In this document: in pieces, positions 17,012 to 26,380 of the stretch | Numbering within the stretch: position 1 is the first letter of the stretch | How the letters are laid out: each line of letters opens with the position of its first letter | DNA from: an uncultured Lachnospiraceae bacterium | Lineage (GTDB): Bacteria; Bacillota; Clostridia; Lachnospirales; Lachnospiraceae | DNA length: 64,000 nucleotides | NCBI GenBank assembly: GCA_947588845.1 | Contig: CANQAR010000007.1 | Coordinates: 1-64,000, forward strand | Direction: 5' to 3' | Position numbers and translations under genes: made by a program | Notes under the pieces: model-generated | Database searches by the model: none | Told to the model about the DNA's origin: nothing | What the model saw: the letters and a program-made list of their open reading frames with translations, nothing else

Positions 17012-17486
17012 GTGCTCCGCCTCCTTCTTTTATATTTGACCGTCAGATCCAGACAATCTGCGGGTCTTTGTACCTGCGGAGCCTGCGGGGCAGGAAATAA
17101 GTGTTGCTGAGATCTGTGTGGTCAGTGCAGGGTAAAACATGTATGATATTTCTAATACTACAGAGGTAATATTTATAAGTATAGTATCATGATATCTTCT
17201 TATATGCAAGTGATTTTTAAATAAAATTTAAAAAAATTATCAGTAATATTGTTTACAGATATACATTTTCATGAAAATAAAAAGATAGAAATAAAAAGTG
17301 CTGAAATGTCAATAACTATATGATACAAAAATATAGAAAGTATTCATGATATTTGCACATATATCACAGTGCTTGCAATCTTCTTCTGCTCAATATATAA
17401 TGGTGAATACGCTGGCCGGCGGTTTTTTGGGCCGCGGGGCATGGAAGAGGAAAAGAGGAAAAGAGGAAAAGAGGGGATATTCCGTA
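17012..17486. repeat. AT-rich gap with an 8-bp repeat at the MATE RBS
   Basis: Bases 17140-17345 are very AT-rich and hold no convincing gene or clear promoter. Bases 17447-17474 are 3.5 copies of GAGGAAAA, each containing an SD-like GAGG. The last one (17471-17476, GAGGGG) lies 10 bases before the MATE start. Confidence 0.6.
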
Positions 17487-18875
17487 ATGAAAAAAAGAGC
17501 AGGCAATTATGAAATGATCCCGGTGATTCTGGCGCTGGCGTGGCCGACGATGCTGGAGCAGCTGATGCAGACGGCCGTCCAGTATATCGACACGGCTATG
17601 GTAGGGACTCTTGGGACACAGGCGACGGCGGCAGTGGGAGCTACCAGTACGGTAAACTGGCTGATCGGAAGCACGATATCCGCCATAGGAGTCGGATTTC
17701 TGGCATATATTTCACAGGCAATCGGAGCGGGGAAAACGGAAGAGGCGAAAAAAGAGTCCGGGCAGGCAGCGGCGGCAGTGCTGGCGGCTGGCTTGTTTTT
17801 TACGTTTCTGACGACGGGACTGAGTAAAAAAGTACCGGTCTGGATGCAGGTAGATGAAGGGATCCGGGAGATGGCGTCAAGGTATTTCCTGATTTTGTAT
17901 CTGCCGATGCTGTTCCGCGCGGCAAACATTATATTCGGTACGGTACTGCGCGCTGCCGGGGACACCAGAACGCCGATGTATACAGGACTTGCGGTCAACC
18001 TGATCAATATTGTCCTGAATTTTTTCCTGATCTATCCGGTACGTCCGGTATCCGTTCTGGGGATTCGCATGACTGTCTGGGGAGCAGGTCTGGGGATTGA
18101 GGGGGCGGCGGCCGCGAGCGCCGCGGCGTATACATTTGGAGGAATTGCCATTACCTGTGTACTCTGGCGGCATAAGGTTGTATCACCTCGCGGGCAGAGG
18201 CTCTTCCCGGACCCGAAGATCCTGCGTCCCTGTCTGAAAGTCGCGTTTCCGAATATGCTGCAGCGGTTTGCTACTTCCCTCGGCTATGTGGTTTTTGCGT
18301 CTATGATCAACTCGGTCGGGGAGATTGCGACAGCCGCGCACACGATCGCCAATACGGTGGAGTCTGCTTTCTATATTCCAGGCTGGGGGATGCAGACAGC
18401 GGCGGCGACTCTGGCCGGCAACGCCTGGGGAGCCGGAGACGAGGAGAGGCTTCACGGGCTTGCACGATCAATCCTTCCCCTGGAAGTCGGCCTGATGGTT
18501 GTCTCCGGAGGGATGCTTTTCCTTTTCGCGCCTGTGCTGATGCATCTGTTCTCAAGAGATCCGGAAGTGATTGCGCTTGGGGCGGCTGTGCTGCGGATGG
18601 TTGCCATATCAGAACCGTTTTACGGAGTTCCGATCGTGATTGAGGGCATCATGCAGGGGATTGGAAACACGGTTGCGCCGTTTATCTATAATGTGCTCGG
18701 CATGTGGGGCGTGCGGATCGTCGGAACTTTTATCTGCACGCAGATACTCGGGTATGGTCTCATTTCTGCGTGGGCCTGCATGATCGGCCACAACCTGCTT
18801 CTCTTTGTACTGTTTACACGGCAGTATCTTTCCGGCAGGTGGGAGACGAAGAGAAGGACGATGCAGATGACGTGA
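17487..18875 (+). CDS. MATE-family multidrug/cation antiporter
   Basis: 462 residues with about 12 membrane segments, the family length. The two halves start MIPVILALAWPTMLEQLMQT and LKVAFPNMLQRFATSLGY. MATE proteins expel cationic drugs or metabolites using Na+ or H+. An open frame reaches back to 17346, but the added residues are low-complexity and the RBS favours 17487. The substrate cannot be predicted. Confidence 0.9.
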   Translation: MKKRAGNYEMIPVILALAWPTMLEQLMQTAVQYIDTAMVGTLGTQATAAVGATSTVNWLIGSTISAIGVGFLAYISQAIGAGKTEEAKKESGQAAAAVLAAGLFFTFLTTGLSKKVPVWMQVDEGIREMASRYFLILYLPMLFRAANIIFGTVLRAAGDTRTPMYTGLAVNLINIVLNFFLIYPVRPVSVLGIRMTVWGAGLGIEGAAAASAAAYTFGGIAITCVLWRHKVVSPRGQRLFPDPKILRPCLKVAFPNMLQRFATSLGYVVFASMINSVGEIATAAHTIANTVESAFYIPGWGMQTAAATLAGNAWGAGDEERLHGLARSILPLEVGLMVVSGGMLFLFAPVLMHLFSRDPEVIALGAAVLRMVAISEPFYGVPIVIEGIMQGIGNTVAPFIYNVLGMWGVRIVGTFICTQILGYGLISAWACMIGHNLLLFVLFTRQYLSGRWETKRRTMQMT

Positions 18876-18896
18876 AGGGACAGCCCCTTCTGTTTT
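18874..18896 (+). terminator. Weak terminator after the MATE gene
   Basis: Stem GAAGGG / CCCTTC (18874-18890) with a 5-base loop, followed by TGTTTT. Confidence 0.5.
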
Positions 18897-19000
18897 ACAC
18901 AGGGTATTTTATATGCACAGGCTCAGGCAGGGAAACCGGCTGCTGGCGGCAGCAACCTGGGCCGCGCAGGCGAGCAGGGGGAAAACCGCTTCCTGCTCGA

Positions 19001-19558
19001 TCAGAGGCAAAAAGCTGTTTCGCACACGCCACAGAGCACCATGACAAGGATCGGGTTCCATTTTCTCCTGCGCAGCAGGAAAACTGCGCCTGCAAACCAG
19101 ATAATCATCCGGAACGAGATATTTTCCGGCAGCAGGGAAAAGGTGCCGTTTATGAAGAAGGCGGAGATCAGGATGACAATTCCGGCTTTTGCGATCATGG
19201 CGACAACGGCGGGGCGCAGAGAAACGAGGGTCTGCTGAAGCAGAGACAGATTCCGGTAACGGGTGTAAATAAAAGTCAGCAGAGTTACGAAGAGACAGGA
19301 CGGCAGAATGCATCCGAATGTGGCGGAGACTGCGCCGGGAAAGCCGGCGACCTGAGTTCCGACAAAAGTGGCGGCGTTGACCGCGATGGGACCGGGAGTC
19401 ATTTCGGAGATCGTCACCAGGTCGGCAAAGGTGTTCATGGGAAGCCACTGGTGCCGGGTGACGACCTGTTCCTGAATCAGAGGCATTGCGGCATACCCGC
19501 CTCCAAAACTGAAAAGACCGATCTGCAGGAAGCTTAAAAACAACTGAATATAGATCAT
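19001..19558 (-). CDS. Short CHR-family chromate transporter subunit
   Basis: 185 residues, a single CHR domain. It contains GLFSFGGGYAAMPLI and MTPGPIAVNAATFVG, the conserved membrane motifs. Short CHR proteins occur as adjacent pairs and work together to transport chromate or related anions (B. subtilis YwrA/YwrB). It lies 29 bases after its partner and has RBS AAAGGAG. Confidence 0.88.
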   Translation of the reverse strand: MIYIQLFLSFLQIGLFSFGGGYAAMPLIQEQVVTRHQWLPMNTFADLVTISEMTPGPIAVNAATFVGTQVAGFPGAVSATFGCILPSCLFVTLLTFIYTRYRNLSLLQQTLVSLRPAVVAMIAKAGIVILISAFFINGTFSLLPENISFRMIIWFAGAVFLLRRRKWNPILVMVLCGVCETAFCL

Positions 19559-19587
19559 GATGCGCTGTCTCCTTTCTTTGCGGTATC

Positions 19588-20223
19588 TTAATTTTCTTTG
19601 TGAAGATTTCGGAACATGTCGGAAAAACCGCGGAATCTGCTTTGGGAGAGCGGATTTTTCTGACGCAGCTCATGACAGAGGGCACGTAGCATTCCGAATG
19701 CGGCCGTACAGAAGATGATATATACGGCGTTGACGCCTCCGAAACAGCTGAGACAGAAGCTCAGGAGCATGATAAGGACGCCCACGCGGTCTTTTGTCTG
19801 CAGTACGCTGCTGCCCATATCCCAGACTGCTGAGACGATGACGGCTCCTACGCCGGCTTTCATGCCGTTCAGCATGGCGGCGATCAGAGGGTTGGTGCAG
19901 AAAGCCGTGTAGCACAAAGATACCAGAGACAGAATGACCATCGGGGGAATTATGGCGCCGAATACAGAGGCAATGACACCCGGGAACCCGGCGAGTTTGA
20001 ATCCGATGACGATGGCCCCGTTTACCGCGACCGCGCCGGGGGAAGACTGAGCGATCGCTGTCAGATCCAGCATTTCTTCTTCATCAATCCAGTGATATTT
20101 ATCCACGAAGGTGTCTTTGAGCAGAGTTACGATGACGTATCCTCCGCCAAAGGTAAAAGTACTCAGGTACAGGGTCGACAGAAACAGTCTGAGCAGGACG
20201 TGACCTTTTTCTGAAGCTTTCAT
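19588..20223 (-). CDS. Short CHR-family chromate transporter subunit (partner)
   Basis: 211 residues. The paired CHR domain shows STFTFGGGYVIVTLL and SSPGAVAVNGAIVIGFKLAG. AAAGGAG lies before the ATG at 20223; the frame is open further upstream, but those residues do not look conserved. First gene of a two-gene minus-strand operon, divergent from a LysR regulator that probably controls it. Confidence 0.88.
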   Translation of the reverse strand: MKASEKGHVLLRLFLSTLYLSTFTFGGGYVIVTLLKDTFVDKYHWIDEEEMLDLTAIAQSSPGAVAVNGAIVIGFKLAGFPGVIASVFGAIIPPMVILSLVSLCYTAFCTNPLIAAMLNGMKAGVGAVIVSAVWDMGSSVLQTKDRVGVLIMLLSFCLSCFGGVNAVYIIFCTAAFGMLRALCHELRQKNPLSQSRFRGFSDMFRNLHKEN

Positions 20224-20494
20224 GGCGTTCTCCTTTCGATAAAAACGGAATGATGTTCCGGGCGCCGCGGCAGCCAGAATCCGATCGGATATATGATCTA
20301 TCTGCGGCAGGTTTTGAAATCCATAGTCAGTATAAAAGAGATTGCTGTATATATCAAATAGTATTATAATATGATTATATATAATAAAATCAATATGAAA
20401 ATTGAACGGATGAGGAGCCGTTTCCCATCTGTTCAAAATTTTGGCGCTGGTCCCAAAACAAAATGGAAAAAGGGAGAGAAAGGAAAAACAAGAT

Positions 20495-21541
20495 ATGACA
20501 ATCCGCCATCTGAAAATCTTTATTGCCGTGTACAGAGAGATGAGTATTACAAAAGCCGCTGAAAAGCTGCATATGGCGCAGCCAGGCGTCAGCCTTGCCA
20601 TTAAGGAGCTGGAGGATGCGTATCACGTCCGGCTGTTTGACCGGATCAACCGGAGATTGTTCGTCACGGATGCAGGACGGATGTTTTTTGACTATGCGAG
20701 TCATATTGTCAATTCTTTTGACCAGATGGAGAGCGCCATGATGTCGCCGCAGGGAGCCGGGAGTATCCATCTTGGGTCGAGTATCACGATTGGAAATTTT
20801 CTGATTCCGGATGCGGTAGGCCGGTTTCATGAGCAGTATCCGGACTGCCGGGTGTCAGTCAGCGTGGACAATTCGCATCGGATCATCCGGAAAGTGCTGA
20901 GAAATGAGCTGGATTTCGGTGTTGTGGAAGACCGGGTTTCGTACGAGCAGCTCACGGAAATTCCGTTCATGGAGGACCGGCTGTATTTTGTGTGTCAGGC
21001 AGAGCATCCGCTGGCCGGGAAGGAATCGGTCACGCTTGAAGAATTGTGCCGGTATCCGTTTTTTATGCGGGAGCCGGGAAGCGCCGCGCGGGAGATCACA
21101 GACAGCCTGATGAAAAGCTGTCAGCAGAAATATGAAATTCTTGTGGAGAGTGTCAGCAATCAGGCGCTGATCCATGCAGTACAGAAATACCCGGGGATTA
21201 CGGTGCTCTCTGCCCGTCTCATTGAACAGGAACTGCGGGAAGGGAAACTGAAACTTCTTCCGTTGTATCCGGAATCGTTCCGGAGGCAGTTTCTGATCGT
21301 ATATCACAGGCAGAAGTACATCAGCCGGCTGATGCAGGAACTGATCTCTCAGATAAAAGACAATGCTGGTATCTGTCTGCAGGTTCAGGCACCTGCTTTT
21401 TGTGACGCTGCATTGTTATCAGTCGGAAATACCGCTGCCCCGCTTCCTTGTCCTGACGAAAACATCAGACACATTTATTTGCCGGAATTTACGCAGGGCA
21501 GTACCAGGAACGAAAAGGTCAGCGGGGCCTTGCTCCCATGA
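20495..21541 (+). CDS. LysR-family regulator, probably of the chr pair
   Basis: 348 residues. The N-terminal winged HTH reads MTIRHLKIFIAVYREMSITK and AAEKLHMAQPGVSLAIKELE. The effector domain runs to about residue 290. The last about 55 residues are unlike the family, and the stop codon (21539-21541) lies inside a hairpin, so the natural C-terminus may have been lost. The start follows AAAGGA. The divergent chr genes are the likely target. Confidence 0.85.
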   Translation: MTIRHLKIFIAVYREMSITKAAEKLHMAQPGVSLAIKELEDAYHVRLFDRINRRLFVTDAGRMFFDYASHIVNSFDQMESAMMSPQGAGSIHLGSSITIGNFLIPDAVGRFHEQYPDCRVSVSVDNSHRIIRKVLRNELDFGVVEDRVSYEQLTEIPFMEDRLYFVCQAEHPLAGKESVTLEELCRYPFFMREPGSAAREITDSLMKSCQQKYEILVESVSNQALIHAVQKYPGITVLSARLIEQELREGKLKLLPLYPESFRRQFLIVYHRQKYISRLMQELISQIKDNAGICLQVQAPAFCDAALLSVGNTAAPLPCPDENIRHIYLPEFTQGSTRNEKVSGALLP

Positions 21542-21588
21542 AAAACATGGCGTTGAGGCCAGAAATAAAGAAAGCAGTTTTTCATGGG
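21535..21588. terminator. Hairpin between convergent LysR and aldo/keto reductase genes
   Basis: Perfect 12-bp stem CCCATGAAAAAC (21535-21546) / GTTTTTCATGGG (21577-21588) with a 30-base loop. It overlaps the family 2 repeat core (21586-21612). It may stop transcription from either side, though no clean T-run follows. Confidence 0.55.
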
Positions 21589-21611
21589 AAAATGTGTGGA
21601 TTTGAGGTGTT

Positions 21612-22814
21612 TCAGGTTGTCTTCTGTGCTTTCCGTGCCTCCCGTTCTCTGCGTGCTTCTTCCTCACGCTGCCTGCACATGTCGGCCCAGTGCGGGATCG
21701 TCTCCAGCATCTCGGAAAAATCTTTCATGGCGGCGGGAACGTCGATTTTCTGCGGGCATGTCTTTGCGCACTTGCCGCAGGCGACGCAGGCGGACGGACG
21801 GCTTTCTTCTGCGAGGCCGTCGACGGTCATGCCAACATTGAAGTTCGGAGAAAACCGCAGGTCATTGTACAGGGCGAGCAGTTTCGGGATGTCCAGATGC
21901 TTCGGACAGCCGTCGCAGCAGTAGCGGCAGGCGGTGCAGGGCACGGAATTTTTCAGAGATTCCGCGATCGCGAGCAGAGCGTCCGTTTCATCCGCCGATA
22001 ATGGACAGGCGGACTCGAAGGTATGTACGTTGTCGATCATCTGCTCCATGTTTGACATGCCGCTCAGAATCATCCTGACATTGGGAAGCCCCTGCAGGAA
22101 ACGAAATGCCCATGCGGCCGTGGACTCCTGCGGACGCATCGCATGGAGCTTCTCCTGCGCGTCCTCGTTCAGGCTGGCCAGTTTGCCGCCGCGGACAGGC
22201 TCCATGACCCATACCGGGATGCCGCGTTCGGTGAGCATCTCGTACTTGGTTTTGGCGTCCTGAAGCGTCCAGTCCATATAATTCAGCTGAATCTGGCAGA
22301 ATTCCATGACATCTCCGTACTTGTCGAGAAAATCCCGGAGCGTATCTACCTGCGCGTGGCACGAAAAGCCGAGATGATGAATGCGTCCGTTCTTTTTTTG
22401 CTCAATGAAGTAGTCGATAATGCCCCACTTCGGGTCGGTGTAGGTGGCTACGGAGTTTTCGTAGACGTTGTGCAGCAGGTAGAAATCAAAATAATCGACG
22501 CCGCATTTTTCCAGCTGTTCCTCAAAAATCTCCGCCGGATTATAAGACTTGCTGATCTGGTGTCCCGGATACTTGGTGGCGAGATAAAAATTCTCGCGGG
22601 GGAGCTGCTTTAAAGCTTTTCCGAGCACAACCTCCGACCGGCCCTGATGGTACGGGTAGGCGGTATCATAGTAATTTACCCCATGTGCCGCGGCATAGCG
22701 CACCATCTCAAAAACCTGCTCTTCGTCGATGGAGCCGTCGGAGAGAAGCGGGAGACGCATGGCGCCGAAGCCCAGGCGTGAAAGTTTCAGATTCTGAAAA
22801 TCATTGTAGATCAT
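21612..22814 (-). CDS. Aldo/keto reductase with C-terminal 4Fe-4S domain
   Basis: 400 residues. An NADPH-type barrel (about 1-290) shows DTAYPY (Asp50, Tyr55), Lys81 in ATKYPG and LLHN. The C-terminus has two cysteine clusters, CTACRYCCDGCP (about 297-308) and CVACGKCAKTCP, as in Clostridia Fe-S aldo/keto reductases. It probably couples ferredoxin-like electrons to carbonyl reduction; substrate unknown. Cytosolic. Stop abuts the family 2 repeat. Confidence 0.9.
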   Translation of the reverse strand: MIYNDFQNLKLSRLGFGAMRLPLLSDGSIDEEQVFEMVRYAAAHGVNYYDTAYPYHQGRSEVVLGKALKQLPRENFYLATKYPGHQISKSYNPAEIFEEQLEKCGVDYFDFYLLHNVYENSVATYTDPKWGIIDYFIEQKKNGRIHHLGFSCHAQVDTLRDFLDKYGDVMEFCQIQLNYMDWTLQDAKTKYEMLTERGIPVWVMEPVRGGKLASLNEDAQEKLHAMRPQESTAAWAFRFLQGLPNVRMILSGMSNMEQMIDNVHTFESACPLSADETDALLAIAESLKNSVPCTACRYCCDGCPKHLDIPKLLALYNDLRFSPNFNVGMTVDGLAEESRPSACVACGKCAKTCPQKIDVPAAMKDFSEMLETIPHWADMCRQREEEARREREARKAQKTT

Positions 22815-22840
22815 ATCATTACCTCCTGGTAAATCAGAAC

Positions 22841-24577
22841 TTATTTACAAGTCCTGGTGCAAGATTCAGGTCTGCTTTGGCAGACATTTTCAGGTTCCAG
22901 TTTCCGGTATACGATGCGGCATCTTTTCCTGCAGCAGGCGATCCCGTAAGCGTGAACAGTGTCTATTCCTTCGTCAAAGAGTTTCTGCCCATAATTTTTA
23001 TCGAGGATCTGGGAGATGGCAGTATGACTGTCTGCCTCCATCCGGGAAAAATCTTCGGAATATTTGACTTCGATCACAAAGCCGGTGTTTTTTTCCTCAA
23101 CCTCCGCCAGAATATCGCTGTATCCGTCGCCGGATTCCGCGTTGGAAAAAAGAACCCAGTCCTCCTCACTGCTCAGAAGGCCGAGCAGTATTCCATGATA
23201 AAAATTTTCTTTTCGTGTCTTTTGGACAAAAGTATCGCGGATACTGATCGTATTTTTCAGGTAATTATTGAACAGTTTTTCCGCGGCGGCGGGATCTCCG
23301 TCACAGAAAGCGGTGCAGAACGCGTGAAGTCCGGGCCTGTCGCGCCGGGCATTGTCCTGAAACCACTCCATGATCTGCGTTACGAAAATCTTCCGGATCT
23401 CAAGATTGGGAATGACAAGGAAACAACGGGAATCATCCGAAACCGTGCGCCGAGTCAGGTAGCCGGTGGTAAAAAGGACGCTCCAGAGATTGTCGATGGA
23501 GCTGTCAAGATCTTCGTAAGTCAATTCCTGTGAGATGATTTTTGGAACAGCCTCCCCGGCAATGAGCTGCTCGAGTTCCCTCTGCGTCTGCTTTCTGGCC
23601 TTGCGGATGAAGCGTTTCACAATGGAATTGCTGCTGCTGTTGATCCAGAAAGGCTCCGGGACGGCGTTCGGATCTGCCCGCAGCTTGTCGCAGTAGTTGA
23701 GTACATCCCAGGGACAGTATACATGTTCCTGCCCGAAAAGATATCCGTCATACCATTCCCTGATTTCCTCATAGTGCATTTCAAGGCCATAACAAAGAAG
23801 CAGATCCCGAACCTCAGAATCCGTAAATCCGAAAGCTGCGTCGAAAGGCACGTCCAGAATGGAACGCACTTTAAAATTGTTCATACCTGTGAATATACTT
23901 TCTTTTGAAATACGCAGGCATCCGGTGAGCACCGCAAAATAAAGATGTTCATTTGTCTTGAGCGCTTTGCCGAACATACTGCGAATCAGGGAGGTCATCT
24001 GTCTGAAATAACCGCTGTCAAACGCTTTGTCGAGCGGAACATCGTACTCGTCAATCAGAATAATTACTTTCTTCTGATAATACCGATGAAGCACTTCCGA
24101 GAGGAAGTACAGAGAGTCGGTCAGTTCCGCTTCGCTTTGTGTGCCCGCTGCAAGCCTGTCCAGCATGTCTTTCTGATATCCGGTCAGAAAATCCGTATTC
24201 ATCGGTTCGCAGAGACGGCGTGTCTCCCTGCTGATACAAAGGCAAAGGAGTTCCCGGGCCATCTGAAAGGTCTGCGCACCGACGTCCTTCAGAGAAAGAA
24301 AAATAACGGGGAATTTTCCCATGTATTTTTCACACAAGGCATGTTCCCTGGAAATTTCCAGTCCGTCAAAAACTGACTTATCCCCTCCGATTTCAAAAAA
24401 GGACTGAAGCATACTCATGGCCAGTGTCTTTCCAAAACGTCTGGGACGTGTGAACAGATTCACTTCTCCCCAGTTATTCAGAAGATCGCGGATCAGCCCG
24501 GTTTTGTCTGTATAATAAAAGTCTTCTTTGCGAAGTTTTTTAAAATCTTCGATGCCTATGGGAAGTTTCTTCTGCAT
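22841..24577 (-). CDS. AAA-ATPase-like / PD-(D/E)XK nuclease-like protein
   Basis: 578 residues. It begins MQKKLPIGIEDFKKLRKEDF. A Walker A-like loop TRPRRFGKT (about 42-50) and IILIDEYDVPL (about 170) give the ATPase half. The C-terminal half ends in GDGYSDILAEVEEKNTGFVIEVKYSED, a PD-(D/E)XK-type nuclease motif. This family is multicopy in gut anaerobes and of unknown function. Two broken relatives are at 33941 and 37013. The start at 24577 follows AAAGGA. Confidence 0.85.
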   Translation of the reverse strand: MQKKLPIGIEDFKKLRKEDFYYTDKTGLIRDLLNNWGEVNLFTRPRRFGKTLAMSMLQSFFEIGGDKSVFDGLEISREHALCEKYMGKFPVIFLSLKDVGAQTFQMARELLCLCISRETRRLCEPMNTDFLTGYQKDMLDRLAAGTQSEAELTDSLYFLSEVLHRYYQKKVIILIDEYDVPLDKAFDSGYFRQMTSLIRSMFGKALKTNEHLYFAVLTGCLRISKESIFTGMNNFKVRSILDVPFDAAFGFTDSEVRDLLLCYGLEMHYEEIREWYDGYLFGQEHVYCPWDVLNYCDKLRADPNAVPEPFWINSSSNSIVKRFIRKARKQTQRELEQLIAGEAVPKIISQELTYEDLDSSIDNLWSVLFTTGYLTRRTVSDDSRCFLVIPNLEIRKIFVTQIMEWFQDNARRDRPGLHAFCTAFCDGDPAAAEKLFNNYLKNTISIRDTFVQKTRKENFYHGILLGLLSSEEDWVLFSNAESGDGYSDILAEVEEKNTGFVIEVKYSEDFSRMEADSHTAISQILDKNYGQKLFDEGIDTVHAYGIACCRKRCRIVYRKLEPENVCQSRPESCTRTCK

Positions 24578-24876
24578 AACTGTAAGTTTCCTTTCTGACA
24601 AGGTTGGACTGCGGAATCTGCCGTATACCGGTACTGGTGCATTTATTGTAAACTAGTATCCGGCTGAGTGTCAAATATGATTTTACAGCATAATAACCAT
24701 ATAACTCTGCAGCCCTGGCGTTCTTATACCGGAAGAAATAATTCATTGCGGAAAGCAAATAGTTATGATATGATAAAAAAAGAAATATAATAAAAAATGA
24801 TAATAGATACTGATAATATATTTTTAACACATCATAAATAAAAAACAAAATCTTCAGAAAGGAGATGGACATCTGC

Positions 24877-26298
24877 ATGAAGAAAAAATTAACCAAAGCG
24901 GAGACTTTGTCTGTCGCGAGCATGCTGTTCGGCCTGTTTTTTGGAGCCGGAAATCTGATTTTCCCCGCCTATATGGGACAGGCGTCCGGACACAGTCTGC
25001 TCCCGGCACTGGCCGGTTTTCTGATTACCGGCGTCGGGCTGCCGCTGCTTGCGGTGGTCTCAATCGGAATCACACATTCCAGCGGCGTACTGCAGCTTTC
25101 CGACCGTGCGGGCAGGCGGTACGGATACTTTTTTACCTGTGCGCTCTATCTGACAATCGGTCCGTTTTTTGCGATTCCCCGCTGTTTTACCGTTCCATTT
25201 GAATCGGGTATTGTGCCGATGCTTCCGGAAGGAACTTCCCCGCGGGCTGCGCTTCTGATCTTTTCCGCGGTGTTTTTTGCCGTGATGCTGTGGTTTTCTC
25301 TGCGTCCTGGCAAGATTCTGGTCTGGGTCGGAAAGTTCCTCAATCCTGTATTTCTGGTGATCTTTTTCTGGATCATGGGAGCGGTGCTGCTGCACCCGGC
25401 GGGAGATATCGCAGGGATCGAACCTGCCGCGGGTTATGCGGCTTCACCGCTCGCGCAGGGTATTCTGGAAGGATACAATACGATGGATGCGCTGGCCGGT
25501 CTTGCGTTCGGCATTGTTGTGATCGATGTGATCAAATCCCTCGGCGTTAAGAATCCGGGTGACATCGCGGCCTGTACAGTCAGATCCGGCGTTCTCGCCT
25601 GTCTGCTGATGGCAGTCATTTACGCTGTAACGACCGTGGCGGGCGCACAGAGCCGCGCATTTTTACCGCTTGCGGACAACGGCGGCGCGGCTCTTTCCGG
25701 GATTGTCCGTCATTATTTTCCGGGAATCGGTTCCTGTCTCTTTGCGCTCATGATTCTGTTCGCCTGCATAAAGACCGCAATTGGCTTGATCACAAGCTGC
25801 AGCGAAGCCTTTGTGCAGATGTTTCCGAGCGTGCTTGACTATCGGAAATGGGCGGTTTTGTTCAGCGTCGTCTCGTTTGCCATAGCGAACGTCGGTCTGA
25901 CGGGAATCATTCAGCTTTCCCTGCCGGTTCTGATGCTGCTATATCCGCTTGCCATGACGCTGGTTCTGGTTGCTCTGACAGAGAGATGGCTGCATCTGGA
26001 TTCCCTGTCCTGCCGGATCATTACGGGAGTCACGCTGGTATGTGCGTTTGGAGATTTTATTGCCGCGCTTCCGGAGGGGCTCCGCGCATTTTGCCATCTC
26101 GACGCAGTGCAGGCGCTGTATACGAAGATCTTGCCGCTTTATTCGGTCGGGCTGGGATGGATGCTTCCGGCGGCTGTGGCGTTTGCGGCAGCCAGAATTC
26201 TGCAGGGGATCAGAAAAGGCCGGGCTGTCCCAGGGGCAGGACAGGAAGCAGGAGCGCTCCGGGATTCGGAACAGGAAGTGCATATTTTTTCTGAATGA
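24877..26298 (+). CDS. brnQ: Branched-chain amino acid transporter (LIVCS)
   Basis: 473 residues with about 12 membrane segments. The N-terminus LFGLFFGAGNLIFPAYMGQ and the later GPFFAIPRCFTVPFE are conserved in BrnQ Na+ or H+ symporters for Leu, Ile and Val. The ATG at 24877 lies 12 bases after GGAG (24861-24864); an in-frame ATG at 24865 is too close. Single gene. Confidence 0.93.
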   Translation: MKKKLTKAETLSVASMLFGLFFGAGNLIFPAYMGQASGHSLLPALAGFLITGVGLPLLAVVSIGITHSSGVLQLSDRAGRRYGYFFTCALYLTIGPFFAIPRCFTVPFESGIVPMLPEGTSPRAALLIFSAVFFAVMLWFSLRPGKILVWVGKFLNPVFLVIFFWIMGAVLLHPAGDIAGIEPAAGYAASPLAQGILEGYNTMDALAGLAFGIVVIDVIKSLGVKNPGDIAACTVRSGVLACLLMAVIYAVTTVAGAQSRAFLPLADNGGAALSGIVRHYFPGIGSCLFALMILFACIKTAIGLITSCSEAFVQMFPSVLDYRKWAVLFSVVSFAIANVGLTGIIQLSLPVLMLLYPLAMTLVLVALTERWLHLDSLSCRIITGVTLVCAFGDFIAALPEGLRAFCHLDAVQALYTKILPLYSVGLGWMLPAAVAFAAARILQGIRKGRAVPGAGQEAGALRDSEQEVHIFSE

Positions 26299-26380
26299 CC
26301 ATCCGCTCTGTCTTCTTTTTCAGACGGTTCTGTGCTATACTCTGAATGATAAAATCTGTATCCGAGAGGGGGAATTTTCC

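Noticed and set aside
18704-19537. 277-codon plus-strand frame over the MATE end and a chr gene
   Set aside because: It runs antisense to the chromate transporter gene and overlaps MATE in another frame; no family features.
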